A stretch of 64,000 nt of DNA. Source: Thalassobacillus pellis (GTDB taxonomy: Bacteria; Bacillota; Bacilli; Bacillales; Halobacillaceae). This document shows positions 37,112-46,208 of the stretch, piece by piece. Location of the stretch: NCBI RefSeq assembly GCF_016908295.1, contig NZ_JAFBDO010000002.1, positions 372,001-436,000 of the forward strand. Direction: 5' to 3'. The number at the start of each line of letters is the position of its first letter. The stretch's first letter is position 1. A model generated the notes under the pieces. It did not search any database. It had not been told where the DNA came from and was given only the letters and a program-made list of their open reading frames with translations. The position numbers and the translations under genes were made by a program.

Positions 37112-38161
37112 TTATTTCCCCTCCTTTTTCATTTTCAGAATAAACCAGCGGATCATGTAACTGGAGGCTACAAAAAATATAATCATAGCAATCACAATAT
37201 CTACTAATTCAGATGGTACACCTGCACCAGTTGGCATATTCAGTGCTCCTACTTTCAAAGTACCGAACAGAATTGCTGCAAGTATGACCCCAATAGCAGC
37301 GTTTGCACCAAGCAAGGCAACTGCGATACCGTCAAATCCTATGTTTGTAAAACCGCCTTTAACAGATTGATATCCAAAAGTGCCGATACCTTCCATGGCG
37401 CCGGCAAGTCCCGCAAAAGCCCCAGAGATGACCATGGAAAGAATGATGTTCCTTCCCACATTCATCCCCGCATACCTGGAAGCATCCTGATTGAAGCCGA
37501 CAGCACGTAATTCAAAGCCGCGGGTGGTTTTGTTCAGCATGAACCACATCACCGCTGCAGCAAACAATGCGATTAAAAGTCCATAGTGCAGTCTTGAATA
37601 TTGTGTTAAGGAGGAAATCCATTCAGAGCTCAGGGAAGCAGTTTCCGGGATTCTTTCCGTCCGGTCTCTCCCATCAGTTATGACGTTACGTACAATGGCA
37701 TTCGATGTGTATAAAGCTACATAATTCAGCATAATGGTGACAATTACCTCGTGAACACCAAGCTTCGCTTTCAAAAGCCCCGGAAGGAAGCCCCAGGCAG
37801 CACCAGCAACCCCTGCCGCAATTACTGCTAGAGGCAAATGGATGATCATCGGAGCATCGACTGCAAGACCGACCCACACCGAGGCAAGCCATCCCATGAT
37901 CACCTGTCCCTCCACCCCGATATTAAAAAGTCCAGTCCGAAAAGCAAATGCTACCGCAAGCCCAGATAAAATGTACGGAGTAACCTGGCGCAAAGTTTCT
38001 CCGAAGAAGTAAGAATCTCCAAATGCACCTTCCCATAAAGCCAGATAACCATTAATAGGATTATAGCCGAAACCAAGCATGATAAATGCGCCGAATAAAA
38101 GGCCAAGAATTACAGAAATGACAGGGATAAGAATATTTACTAATCGATTGGTAAACATCAC
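37112..38161 (-). CDS. nupP: Nucleoside ABC transporter permease NupP
   Basis: A 349-residue permease, partner of NupQ. The conserved FRTGLFNIGVEGQVIMG motif lies around residue 75. About ten hydrophobic segments are seen. Its start overlaps the nupO stop by 4 bp (ATGA), so the ATPase and permeases are translationally linked. YufP-like. Confidence 0.93.
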   Translation of the reverse strand: MMFTNRLVNILIPVISVILGLLFGAFIMLGFGYNPINGYLALWEGAFGDSYFFGETLRQVTPYILSGLAVAFAFRTGLFNIGVEGQVIMGWLASVWVGLAVDAPMIIHLPLAVIAAGVAGAAWGFLPGLLKAKLGVHEVIVTIMLNYVALYTSNAIVRNVITDGRDRTERIPETASLSSEWISSLTQYSRLHYGLLIALFAAAVMWFMLNKTTRGFELRAVGFNQDASRYAGMNVGRNIILSMVISGAFAGLAGAMEGIGTFGYQSVKGGFTNIGFDGIAVALLGANAAIGVILAAILFGTLKVGALNMPTGAGVPSELVDIVIAMIIFFVASSYMIRWFILKMKKEGK

Positions 38162-39693
38162 TTATCACCCGCCTTCTGCTGATTACTTCCAGCCATCAGA
38201 AGACCAAGTTCCTGTTCATTCGTCTCTTCCGGTTTCATATCAGCAACTATCTGGCCATCAAACATAACTGCTATCCGGTCACTTAAATTCATAATTTCAT
38301 CCAGTTCAAATGATAACAATAAAACAGCACGTCCTTTATCCCGCTCTTCTATCAACTTTTTATGAATAAACTCTATGGCACCCACATCAAGACCGCGGGT
38401 CGGTTGAGCTGCAATGATCAGATCAGGTGACCTGTCAACTTCCCGGCCGATGATAGCTTTCTGCTGATTCCCCCCGGACAATGCACGGGCTTTTGTATAA
38501 ACTGATGGCGTGCGGACATCATATTCTTCAATTAAAGCATTTGCTTTTTCATAAATATCCTTATATTTCAGCATGCCTTTATTTGCAAATGGTGCCTGAT
38601 AATAGGTTTGGAGAACCATATTTTCCCCTACAGGAAAATCAAGCACAAGACCAAACCGATGCCGGTCCTGTGGAATATGCGAGACCCCAGATTCCGTCAC
38701 CTTTCTAGGGTTCAGGTTTGTTATCGGTTTCCCATTCAATGAGATAGTGCCGCTATCAGCTTTCCTTAACCCTGTGATGGTTTCAATCAATTCAGACTGC
38801 CCATTTCCGTCAACCCCGGCAAGCCCTACTATTTCACCTGCACGAACATCCAGCTGTAAGTTGTTGACCATTTGTACGTTACGTGAATCTTTAACGGATA
38901 AATCACGGATGGATAATACCGTATCTTTAGGAACGGCAGCAGTCTTCTCTGTCGTAAAACTGACTTCCCGTCCAACCATTAAGGAAGCCAGTTCAGTTGG
39001 ATTTGTTTCTGAGACTTCAACTGTTCCTATTCCTTTTCCCTTTCGTATGACAGTACATCTGTCACATACTTCAATGATTTCCTTTAACTTATGGGTGATT
39101 AGAATAATAGATTTACCCTCACGGATCAATGCGCGCATAATCTGAATCAGTTCTTTTATTTCCTGAGGGGTCAGAACCGCTGTCGGTTCATCAAAAATTA
39201 AAATTTCTGCTCCACGGTATAAGGTCTTCAAAATTTCTACGCGCTGCTGCATACCGACTGATATATCACGTATTTTCGCACGAGGGTCAACTTTTAACCC
39301 ATATAACTCAGATAAGTGCGCAACTTCTTTTTCTGCTTTCTTGAGATCAACCGTAGCACCTTTTTTGGGTTCACTTCCCAAAATGATATTCTCTGTAACG
39401 GTGAATGTGTCAACCAGCATAAAGTGTTGGTGGACCATCCCGATTCCTAGTCTGTTCGCTACATTTGGATCAGTTACTTGGACTTCTTTGCCTTTTACCT
39501 TGATTTCTCCTTTTTCAGGCTGATACAATCCAAATAGCACATTCATGAGGGTGGATTTTCCTGCACCGTTTTCACCCAGCAGTGCATGAATCTCCCCTTT
39601 TTTCACCTGTAAAGTGATATCATCATTTGCAACAATACCCGGAAACTCTTTTCGGATGTTCAGCATTTCTATCACGTATTCCACGTTTTTCAC
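38158..39693 (-). CDS. nupO: Nucleoside ABC transporter ATP-binding protein NupO
   Basis: A 511-residue tandem ABC ATPase. Domain 1 has intact Walker A GENGAGKST and signature ISVGMQQR. Domain 2 has a degenerate Walker A, GVDGNGQSE, with an intact LSGGNQQKA signature. This asymmetry is usual in the RbsA/NupO type. It energises the NupPQ permeases. It lies downstream of the lipoprotein gene, separated by an internal terminator-like hairpin. Confidence 0.94.
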   Translation of the reverse strand: MKNVEYVIEMLNIRKEFPGIVANDDITLQVKKGEIHALLGENGAGKSTLMNVLFGLYQPEKGEIKVKGKEVQVTDPNVANRLGIGMVHQHFMLVDTFTVTENIILGSEPKKGATVDLKKAEKEVAHLSELYGLKVDPRAKIRDISVGMQQRVEILKTLYRGAEILIFDEPTAVLTPQEIKELIQIMRALIREGKSIILITHKLKEIIEVCDRCTVIRKGKGIGTVEVSETNPTELASLMVGREVSFTTEKTAAVPKDTVLSIRDLSVKDSRNVQMVNNLQLDVRAGEIVGLAGVDGNGQSELIETITGLRKADSGTISLNGKPITNLNPRKVTESGVSHIPQDRHRFGLVLDFPVGENMVLQTYYQAPFANKGMLKYKDIYEKANALIEEYDVRTPSVYTKARALSGGNQQKAIIGREVDRSPDLIIAAQPTRGLDVGAIEFIHKKLIEERDKGRAVLLLSFELDEIMNLSDRIAVMFDGQIVADMKPEETNEQELGLLMAGSNQQKAGDK

Positions 39694-39771
39694 TCCCTTT
39701 ATAAACAGACAATAGCTGTCCCTGGCTGTTAAAGACGCCTGAGATGTTTTTAAAATGGTTTGCTCTTTAAA

Positions 39772-39811
39772 AACACCAAATGAAAAGAGGGGGGGCCCTT
39801 CATTTGGTGTT
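39772..39811 (-). terminator. Attenuating hairpin between the BMP lipoprotein gene and nupO
   Basis: A perfect 13-bp stem AACACCAAATGAA (39772-39784) with 39799-39811 and a G/C-rich loop, followed by minus-strand TTTTTAAA. It probably lowers expression of the ABC subunits relative to the abundant binding lipoprotein. Confidence 0.8.
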
Positions 39812-39868
39812 CTTCTCGATTATGAATGGAAGGACCGGATTTCCCGGCCCTTTGCCTTTTCAAACTGT

Positions 39869-40987
39869 TTACAATGATTCTTCGAATTGTTTGATTCCGT
39901 CTTTGGTACTAGGAACTTCAACTTCACCGTTGATGATTTTTTCTTTCCAGCTTTCGATTTCTGTGATGATTTCTTCTGTGAGTGCTTTTTCATTCGTACG
40001 GGCCACACTGATAGCTTCATCTTCCAATCCATACTCGATGACTTCACCGCCTGGGAATTCTCCATTCATGGCTTTGGTTGCCATATCCTGAACAGCGATA
40101 TCTACGCGTTTAACCATGGAAGTAAGAGTTACGTTCATGTCGCCAATCTGACCTTCTTCGTATTGGTCACGGTCAACCCCGATCACCCACACGTTTTTGT
40201 CCGGATTGCTTTGCTTGATATCCTTAGCTTCTGCAAATACCCCGTTCCCAGTTCCTCCAGCAGCATGGTAGATGACATCCACGCCTTGGGAATACATTTG
40301 AGAAGCGATTGTTTTACCATCATCCGGTGCGTCGAATGCGCCGGCGTATTGTACTTTAACCTCGATATCCGGGTTTACAGATTTCACACCTGCACGGTAC
40401 CCAGCTTCGAATTTATTAATGAGGTCACTGTCGACACCACCGATAAAGCCAACTGTGTTGGATTCCGTTTTCATAGCTGCTGCAACACCTACAAGGAATG
40501 AACCTTGATGCTCTTTGAACGTAATGCTTGATACGTTATCTGCTTCGACAACAGAGTCTACGATACTGAAGTTTGTTTCAGGGAATTGACCGGCAATTTC
40601 TTCAATTGCTGGGGCCAGTTTGTAACCGATTCCAAAAATCAGATCATAGTCACTCCGTACAAGACGATTTAGGTTCGTGCTGTAATCTGCGTCGCTGTTA
40701 GACTGGGCATAATCATAGTCCTCTTTTTCTTTTAGGCCATGTTCCTCACCAAATGCTTTTAATCCTTCCCATGCAGACTGGTTGAATGATTTATCATCAA
40801 CACCGCCGACATCTGTTACCATGGCTACGGTAAAGTCACCTTTGCCCTCTCCTTCTCCGCCGCCTTCACCGCTTGTATTTCCTTCATTGCCGCCATCGGC
40901 ATTATCTTTTCCACCGCCACAAGCACCAAGAATCATACCAACTGCCAGTAATAAGGCAAAAACTAATAGAAAACGATGTCTTTTCAA
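39869..40987 (-). CDS. nupN: BMP-family nucleoside-binding lipoprotein
   Basis: A 372-residue secreted lipoprotein. The signal peptide ends in the lipobox LGAC (Cys 23), followed by a Gly/Glu-rich tether to about residue 50. Then comes a Bmp/PnrA domain (VAMVTDVGGVDDKSFNQSAWEG; FGIGYKLAPAIEEIA; HAAGGTGNGVF). It would capture purine nucleosides for NupOPQ. The gene sits directly downstream of the GntR regulator and opens the transport operon. Confidence 0.94.
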   Translation of the reverse strand: MKRHRFLLVFALLLAVGMILGACGGGKDNADGGNEGNTSGEGGGEGEGKGDFTVAMVTDVGGVDDKSFNQSAWEGLKAFGEEHGLKEKEDYDYAQSNSDADYSTNLNRLVRSDYDLIFGIGYKLAPAIEEIAGQFPETNFSIVDSVVEADNVSSITFKEHQGSFLVGVAAAMKTESNTVGFIGGVDSDLINKFEAGYRAGVKSVNPDIEVKVQYAGAFDAPDDGKTIASQMYSQGVDVIYHAAGGTGNGVFAEAKDIKQSNPDKNVWVIGVDRDQYEEGQIGDMNVTLTSMVKRVDIAVQDMATKAMNGEFPGGEVIEYGLEDEAISVARTNEKALTEEIITEIESWKEKIINGEVEVPSTKDGIKQFEESL

Positions 40988-41111
40988 ATTACTTACCCCC
41001 TTAAATTCTTAAACCATAAGCCAGTGACTATATGTTAAACCTTGAAGAGTCGAAATTCTGCCCATCACCTCCTAAAAGTTGTTCTGCAAGCAAGTCCAAA
41101 TTACTTGGCTC

Positions 41112-41837
41112 CTACACCCTTTTTCTCAATACGTGAAAGCTGAACTTGTCTGCTCTGAAATAATTGGAGGAATATAGCACAGGTTCATCCTGTTCGGTAT
41201 AATGCATTTGTTTCAGTAAGAGCATGGATTGTTCCGGTTCACACTCAAGTATTGGTGATATCTTTTCATGGTATCCGACAGGCTCAATGTAAGTCACTGC
41301 ATAACTGACTCTTTTTTTACCGAACTCTTCCATCACTTTAAATATAGAATCCGTTTCCAACACGTCTCTGACGGGGATTAGCCGTTCCGGTATCTTATCG
41401 ATACAATACACAACTGGCTGTCCATCTGCTGTCCGTACTCTTTCTATTTTTGCTAACGTATGTAATTCTATAGGATCAAACCTGTTTATATCATCCTCAG
41501 TTGGTTCGATGAATTCCGTTGATAAAAATTGCGTCCCTGGTGTCATGCCAGATTTGGAAATCATGGATGTCACACTTGTCAACTCCTCAATGCCGGAGGA
41601 AAATACAGGTTTCGGATTAACAAACGTACCTACTCCATGACGTCTTGTGACGATATTTTCTTCTTCTAATATCCGGAGTGCCTCACGCAATGTAGCCCGT
41701 GAGACTCCCAGTTTTTTCGATAACTGAAATTCAGAGGGAAGTTTTTCTTTTTCCTGATAGATACCGTTTTCTATGTCGCGTTTTACCTGATCGATCACCT
41801 GAAGGTACAAGTGTCGAGTATCTTGTCTAATTGACAT
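41112..41837 (-). CDS. ymfC: GntR/HutC-family transcriptional regulator (YmfC-like)
   Basis: A 241-residue regulator. The N-terminal winged helix ([30 protein letters not shown], about 28-58) is followed by a UTRA ligand-binding domain (about 90-235; [32 protein letters not shown]). Its position next to spoIIIE fits YmfC. Immediate linkage to the nucleoside-transport genes suggests that it senses a nucleoside-related ligand and controls them, an inference. Confidence 0.9.
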   Translation of the reverse strand: MSIRQDTRHLYLQVIDQVKRDIENGIYQEKEKLPSEFQLSKKLGVSRATLREALRILEEENIVTRRHGVGTFVNPKPVFSSGIEELTSVTSMISKSGMTPGTQFLSTEFIEPTEDDINRFDPIELHTLAKIERVRTADGQPVVYCIDKIPERLIPVRDVLETDSIFKVMEEFGKKRVSYAVTYIEPVGYHEKISPILECEPEQSMLLLKQMHYTEQDEPVLYSSNYFRADKFSFHVLRKRV

Positions 41838-41855
41838 GGGTGTCCCTCCATTTAC

Positions 41856-41886
41856 CTAACGTAAGAGATCTGACATCTGACGTTAG
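41856..41886. promoter_or_regulatory. Candidate GntR operator upstream of ymfC
   Basis: CTAACGT (41856-41862) and ACGTTAG (41880-41886) form a wide inverted repeat enclosing a smaller AGAT/ATCT pair and direct ATCTGAC motifs. It lies 19 bp before the regulator gene, a likely autoregulatory site. Confidence 0.45.
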
Positions 41887-42009
41887 ACACATCTTGTTCG
41901 AAAATAATATACCACTATTCTAGACATAAATAAATAGGAGAATGATATTTTTTATGAATTAAGACATATTTTTTCTGGTTAGTATGTATCATTTCTTTTT
42001 GATTAAGTA

Positions 42010-42128
42010 CAATAGCGAAAGCGCCTTAATCACCCCCGACAAGCTTAAGTCAAGCCTCGCGTGACGATTTTTTGTCACAGAGAGGATTGACTTAAGACCT
42101 CGAGGGGGTAGGCGCTGGAGCTGGATGA
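42010..42128. repeat. Interspersed palindromic repeat family A, copy 1 of a tandem pair
   Basis: A 119-bp element. Left landmarks (GCGAAAGCGCCTT, CACCCCCGACAAGCTTAAG) are mirrored on the right (CTTAAGACCTCGAGGGGGT, AGGCGCTGGAGCTGG) around a small GTGAC/GTCAC core. RNA from either strand would fold into one long hairpin. Nearly identical in its core to the copy at 52820. Confidence 0.85.
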
Positions 42129-42129
42129 G

Positions 42130-42236
42130 ACAAAAGCGAAAGCGCCTTGCTTACCCCCGACAAGCTTAAGCCAAACCTCGCGTGACGATTTTTTGTCACA
42201 GAGAGGATTAACTGGGGGAGGTGATGGAGTTGGACG
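42130..42236. repeat. Interspersed palindromic repeat family A, copy 2 of a tandem pair
   Basis: Same left arm and centre as the adjacent copy, including GTGACGATTTTTTGTCAC. The right arm is degenerate (GGATTAACTGGGGGAGGTGATGG), lacking the CTTAAGACCTC block. Confidence 0.85.
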
Positions 42237-42289
42237 TAGCCCGCAGTATAGGGCTATCCACAACCACCATTTTAATAATTTCTTAGACA

Positions 42290-42337
42290 TTCAAAAAACC
42301 CATGAAGCACTAACAGATGCTTCATGGGTTTTTTGAA
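42290..42337 (-). terminator. Intrinsic terminator after spoIIIE
   Basis: A 20-bp perfect stem, 42290-42309 with 42318-42337, around an 8-nt loop and containing A6/T6 runs. Among the strongest terminators in the window. Confidence 0.92.
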
Positions 42338-44647
42338 TTATGAACTTTGTTCCTCAGTGGTCTGGGAGACTAAAACTGTTCTTGGTTTACTGCCTTCATA
42401 TGGACCGACGATCCCGTTATCCTCCATGGCGTCAATCAGACGGGCGGCTCTTGTATAGCCGACGCGAAATCTGCGCTGCAGCATAGAAACACTTGCGCTT
42501 TGCATTTCGATCACTAATTGAACAGCCTCGGGATACAAATCATCGTCCACTTCCTGTTTCATTTCACTTTCTTCCTCTGGAATCATTTCTTCCTGATATT
42601 GGGCACGCTGTTGTTCTACACAATTATTAACAATTCTTTCCACTTCTTCATCCGAGAGGAAAGCACCCTGGACACGTGTCGGTTTGGAGGCTCCGACAGG
42701 CATAAACAGCATATCCCCTCGCCCAAGTAATTTCTCAGCACCGCCTGAATCCAGAATTGTCCGTGAATCTGTCTGAGATGAAACACTGAATGCAATCCTT
42801 GAAGGTATATTTGCTTTGATAATACCAGTAATAACATCCACGGAAGGGCGCTGAGTCGCAATAATTAAATGAATGCCTGCAGCTCTCGCCATCTGTGCTA
42901 AACGAGTAATTGCATCTTCTACATCATTCGATGCCACCATCATTAAGTCTGCGAGCTCATCTACTAAAACAACAATATACGGCAGCTGAGGCTGGTTTTC
43001 CCCTTGGTTCTGATTCTGTTTATGGATGTATTCATTATACCCTTCGATATTTCTAGTACCGGTATCTGAAAACAAATCGTACCGGCGTTCCATTTCCGAA
43101 ACTACTTTCTTCAAGGCACGGGCTGCTTTTTTAGGGTCCGTTACAACCGGTGACAACAAGTGAGGTATTCCATTATAAACATTTAATTCTACTTTTTTCG
43201 GATCAATCATCATCATCTTTACTTCATGAGGTTTTGCCCTCATCAGAATGCTGGTGATAATTCCGTTGATACAGACACTTTTCCCGCTTCCGGTGGCACC
43301 TGCAACAAGGAGATGCGGCATTTTATTTAATTCACCAATGACAGCATCACCGGATATATCACGACCTAGTGCAAACCCAAGTTTGGAACCGTTTTTTGCA
43401 TGGGTAGACTCAAGGACTTCCCGTAAAGACACCATTGCGACTTCCTGATTAGGCACTTCAATTCCTACCGCAGACTTTCCGGGAATTGGAGCTTCAATCC
43501 GGATATCTTTGGCAGCAAGGGCAAGTGCCAGGTCATCATGAAGATTAACTATTTTACTTACTTTCACCCCGACATCTGGGTATACTTCATATTTAGTGAC
43601 GGCTGGTCCAACATGGACTTTTGTCACTTTCGCTTTTACGCCGAAGCTCTGAAATGTTTTTTCTAATTTTCTAACAGTTGCCTGGATTTGGGATCGCTCC
43701 TGGGATTGAGAGTTATGAGTCGGTTCTGCAAGAAGATCCATGCTTGGCAGCTGGTAGTCTATGTTCTCCACCTCAGTCATCGGCAATCTTTGAGCAAGGT
43801 CATCATCGTCCTTACTTTCCGCTTCTTTCGTTTCCTGTGCATCAGAAGCTTTCGGCTGCTGCTCGAGCATGTCTGTCGAGTATGCAATATCCGTAAAATC
43901 CTGGATGATCGGTTCCTGTACATCTGGAGGATTAGTTTCAGCTTCCTCCTCCTCGGTTTCCTCAACTTCTTTTTCTTTCTTCTTTTTACGTTTCCCTGAA
44001 CGTGTTTCTTTCTGTTTTTCTTCCTTACCTGATTTCCTGTCAGCCCATTGTTTTTTTGCGAACCCTGACATTCTTCCAAACACTTTTTCAAGCCAGGATC
44101 CAATCGACCATTCAGTCAAAAATATGATACCTATAATAATGCCAAACACAGATACGATTTTTGCTCCTGCTGCAGAAAACAGAAAATACGTTAACGCAAA
44201 TAGCACCGCACCGACCATTCCTCCCCCAAGCATGGAATAAGGAATTTCCCCATCCAAATAGGCAAAAAAATGGCCCCATGTTGTTTTTAATATTGAAGGT
44301 TTAACCACTCCTGCCAGGATACCTTCAAATGACTGGATGTGGGTGAAAAGTAAAGTTGAAAGGAAAATTATATAAAAGCCCACCATACGCTTATGTAAGA
44401 AAAACGGCCACCTTCTTTTGATCATCAAAAAGATACCAAGAACCAGCAGGAATACAGAAGCAACAAAATACCATACCCCAAAGAAAAATTGGAAAATATG
44501 CTCTAATCCCCCTGGTATGGCACCATCACTTATGGCACTTGCGCCGCTGCCAAAGACGGCAAGCAATAAGAACAGCAGTCCAAGTAATTCGACTTTCATT
44601 TGACTTTTCATCTTGGACTGCTTTTGTTTCTTTCGTTTTTTCGCCAT
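42338..44647 (-). CDS. spoIIIE: DNA translocase SpoIIIE (FtsK family)
   Basis: A 769-residue DNA pump that moves the chromosome across the sporulation septum. Four to five N-terminal transmembrane helices (about 20-185) are followed by a charged linker rich in Lys/Glu (about 190-310). The motor has Walker [10 protein letters not shown] and Walker [15 protein letters not shown]-terminal gamma winged helix ([21 protein letters not shown]) reads DNA polarity sequences. The similarity and its position before the YmfC-like gene support SpoIIIE rather than SftA. Confidence 0.96.
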   Translation of the reverse strand: MAKKRKKQKQSKMKSQMKVELLGLLFLLLAVFGSGASAISDGAIPGGLEHIFQFFFGVWYFVASVFLLVLGIFLMIKRRWPFFLHKRMVGFYIIFLSTLLFTHIQSFEGILAGVVKPSILKTTWGHFFAYLDGEIPYSMLGGGMVGAVLFALTYFLFSAAGAKIVSVFGIIIGIIFLTEWSIGSWLEKVFGRMSGFAKKQWADRKSGKEEKQKETRSGKRKKKKEKEVEETEEEEAETNPPDVQEPIIQDFTDIAYSTDMLEQQPKASDAQETKEAESKDDDDLAQRLPMTEVENIDYQLPSMDLLAEPTHNSQSQERSQIQATVRKLEKTFQSFGVKAKVTKVHVGPAVTKYEVYPDVGVKVSKIVNLHDDLALALAAKDIRIEAPIPGKSAVGIEVPNQEVAMVSLREVLESTHAKNGSKLGFALGRDISGDAVIGELNKMPHLLVAGATGSGKSVCINGIITSILMRAKPHEVKMMMIDPKKVELNVYNGIPHLLSPVVTDPKKAARALKKVVSEMERRYDLFSDTGTRNIEGYNEYIHKQNQNQGENQPQLPYIVVLVDELADLMMVASNDVEDAITRLAQMARAAGIHLIIATQRPSVDVITGIIKANIPSRIAFSVSSQTDSRTILDSGGAEKLLGRGDMLFMPVGASKPTRVQGAFLSDEEVERIVNNCVEQQRAQYQEEMIPEEESEMKQEVDDDLYPEAVQLVIEMQSASVSMLQRRFRVGYTRAARLIDAMEDNGIVGPYEGSKPRTVLVSQTTEEQSS

Positions 44648-44717
44648 GCTTTCACCTCAATACAAATAAGTTGGTTCTTTGGTGGATTTTACAGAATGAT
44701 ACCTTCAGAATGACTTG

Positions 44718-44746
44718 CGACGTTACCACATCAAATGGCAACGTCG
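44718..44746 (-). other. Hairpin in the spoIIIE leader
   Basis: CGACGTTACCA pairs with TGGCAACGTCG (one mismatch), 71 bp before the spoIIIE start, without a T run. A second inverted pair (TGCATG/CATGCA) lies near 44802-44835. Possible leader structure of unknown role. Confidence 0.4.
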
Positions 44747-44882
44747 TCGTCTTCGCTCACTTCTGTAATAACAAAAAAGCACCTTAAGAAAATAAAAACT
44801 GCATGCAGCAACGCCCGTTCAGCTGCGTACATGCATATCTTCTACCATTATATCACAGGCAAGCATTTGTTTGGTGTAAGTT

Positions 44883-45092
44883 TCAAGGCTTAAATTGAAT
44901 TCCCGGCTGGTAATCAGGATGAAGATAGTCGGAAGGATCCGTCGATAACAGTTGCATGAGCTGATAATTACCATCAGGAAGCTTCATGGCTTTTACCTGA
45001 CGAGAATTGTAATTGGTAATAACCATATTATCGTAGTCTTTTTGGTCTGCCGGAAAAATATCATTTTCACATAAAGGTGTATAGAGCACCAT
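44883..45092 (-). CDS. ylzJ: YlzJ-like small protein
   Basis: A 69-residue protein starting [14 protein letters not shown], resembling the small YlzJ protein that follows tepA in Bacillus. Function unknown. Its ATG overlaps the tepA stop by one base (TAATG), implying coupled translation. Confidence 0.85.
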   Translation of the reverse strand: MVLYTPLCENDIFPADQKDYDNMVITNYNSRQVKAMKLPDGNYQLMQLLSTDPSDYLHPDYQPGIQFKP

Positions 45093-45841
45093 TACTGGAT
45101 CACCTGCTGCTGTTCAGACTTTCTTTGTTCGATTTCCTCATTAAGTTTTGCCATCGCATCTTTTACTCCGCCTACTGCATCAATCAATCCATATTCTACA
45201 GCTTTATCGCCAACCACATTCGTACCTATATCCCTAGTTAAATTACCTTTGGCAAACATCAATTCTTTAAATTTTTCTTCTGTTACACTGGAATTACGTG
45301 TCACAAAGCTGACGACTCGCTCCTGCATTTTATCCATGTACTCAAAAGTTTGTGGAACTCCGATCACTAGTCCTGTCAGTCTGATCGGATGGATAGTCAT
45401 GGTAGCTGTTTCTGTAATGAATGAATAATCCGTCGAAACTGCGATCGGCACCCCGATCGAATGTCCACCGCCAAGAACAATGGACACAGTCGGTTTAGAA
45501 AGCGAAGCTATCATTTCTGAAATCGCAAGTCCTGCTTCCACGTCCCCTCCTACAGTATTCAATAAAACAACCAGCCCTTCAATCTTAGGGTTTTGCTCAA
45601 TTGCAATCAGTTGAGGAAGCAGATGTTCATACTTGGTAGTTTTATTTTGTGGAGGAAGTTGCACGTGTCCCTCTATTTGACCGACAATCGGCAGGACATG
45701 GATATTCGAATCTGGTGCCTGCGGGACATTTTGCTGGCCGAGCTGCTGAATTTTTTCTACTAACTCGGACTTTCCCTGCTGTTGATCCTTCTGTTTATCA
45801 TTCGGTTGTTTCGTTTGATCATTATTTGGTGACATACTCAT
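45092..45841 (-). CDS. tepA: ClpP-like protease TepA
   Basis: A 249-residue ClpP/SppA-type serine protease homologue. A polar Gln-rich N-terminus (about 1-45) precedes the crotonase-like fold, which has [17 protein letters not shown], the nucleophile region GGGHSIGVP and the downstream His in [10 protein letters not shown]. TepA has been linked to protein export and spore outgrowth in B. subtilis. Here it lies after dapA with only a repeat-bearing gap; rnjB, which separates them in B. subtilis, is absent. Confidence 0.93.
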   Translation of the reverse strand: MSMSPNNDQTKQPNDKQKDQQQGKSELVEKIQQLGQQNVPQAPDSNIHVLPIVGQIEGHVQLPPQNKTTKYEHLLPQLIAIEQNPKIEGLVVLLNTVGGDVEAGLAISEMIASLSKPTVSIVLGGGHSIGVPIAVSTDYSFITETATMTIHPIRLTGLVIGVPQTFEYMDKMQERVVSFVTRNSSVTEEKFKELMFAKGNLTRDIGTNVVGDKAVEYGLIDAVGGVKDAMAKLNEEIEQRKSEQQQVIQ

Positions 45842-45987
45842 ACCCCTTTCTTACGAATAGTATGAGCCAGTCCCAAACATACCATTCAGTTCTTAAGTAT
45901 CTTTTCGTTTGTTTTCAATGATAGCTGCAAATAGATAGAGGATGATACAAAAAAATATGATGTCAGACAAAAGCTATATCCATTAAA

Positions 45988-46016
45988 AAACCTGAACAGT
46001 TATAATGTTCAGGTTT
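45988..46016 (-). terminator. Intrinsic terminator after dapA
   Basis: A perfect 11-bp stem AAACCTGAACA (45988-45998) with 46006-46016, followed by a minus-strand T6. It lies 190 bp past the dapA stop, beyond the family-B repeat. Confidence 0.85.
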
Positions 46017-46024
46017 CTTAATTC

Positions 46025-46160
46025 AGCATCCGCTTCGTCAATTTCCTTCGCTTTCCGTGGGCACAGCCTCAGCTCCCTCAGAAAGCAGTTTTTCTCTCGG
46101 GATCTTCGGATGGTGCTATTCCCTCATGAGTCTGCGGATATTGACTACGCTTAAAATGCA
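46025..46160. repeat. Interspersed repeat family B
   Basis: The stretch CGCTTTCCGTGGGC, AGCCTCAGCTCCCTC, GGGATCTTCGG and CCCTCATGAGTCTGCGG has the plan of a repeat often seen between Bacillus genes (CGCTTTCCGCGGG, AGCCTCCTCG and CAGGAGTCT blocks, from general knowledge). Shorter related pieces occur near 26802 and 51160. Confidence 0.55.
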
Positions 46161-46208
46161 TATTTGAATGTTCGTCTTTTATGCTTTCACACAGGAGTTT
46201 TTCGTGTG

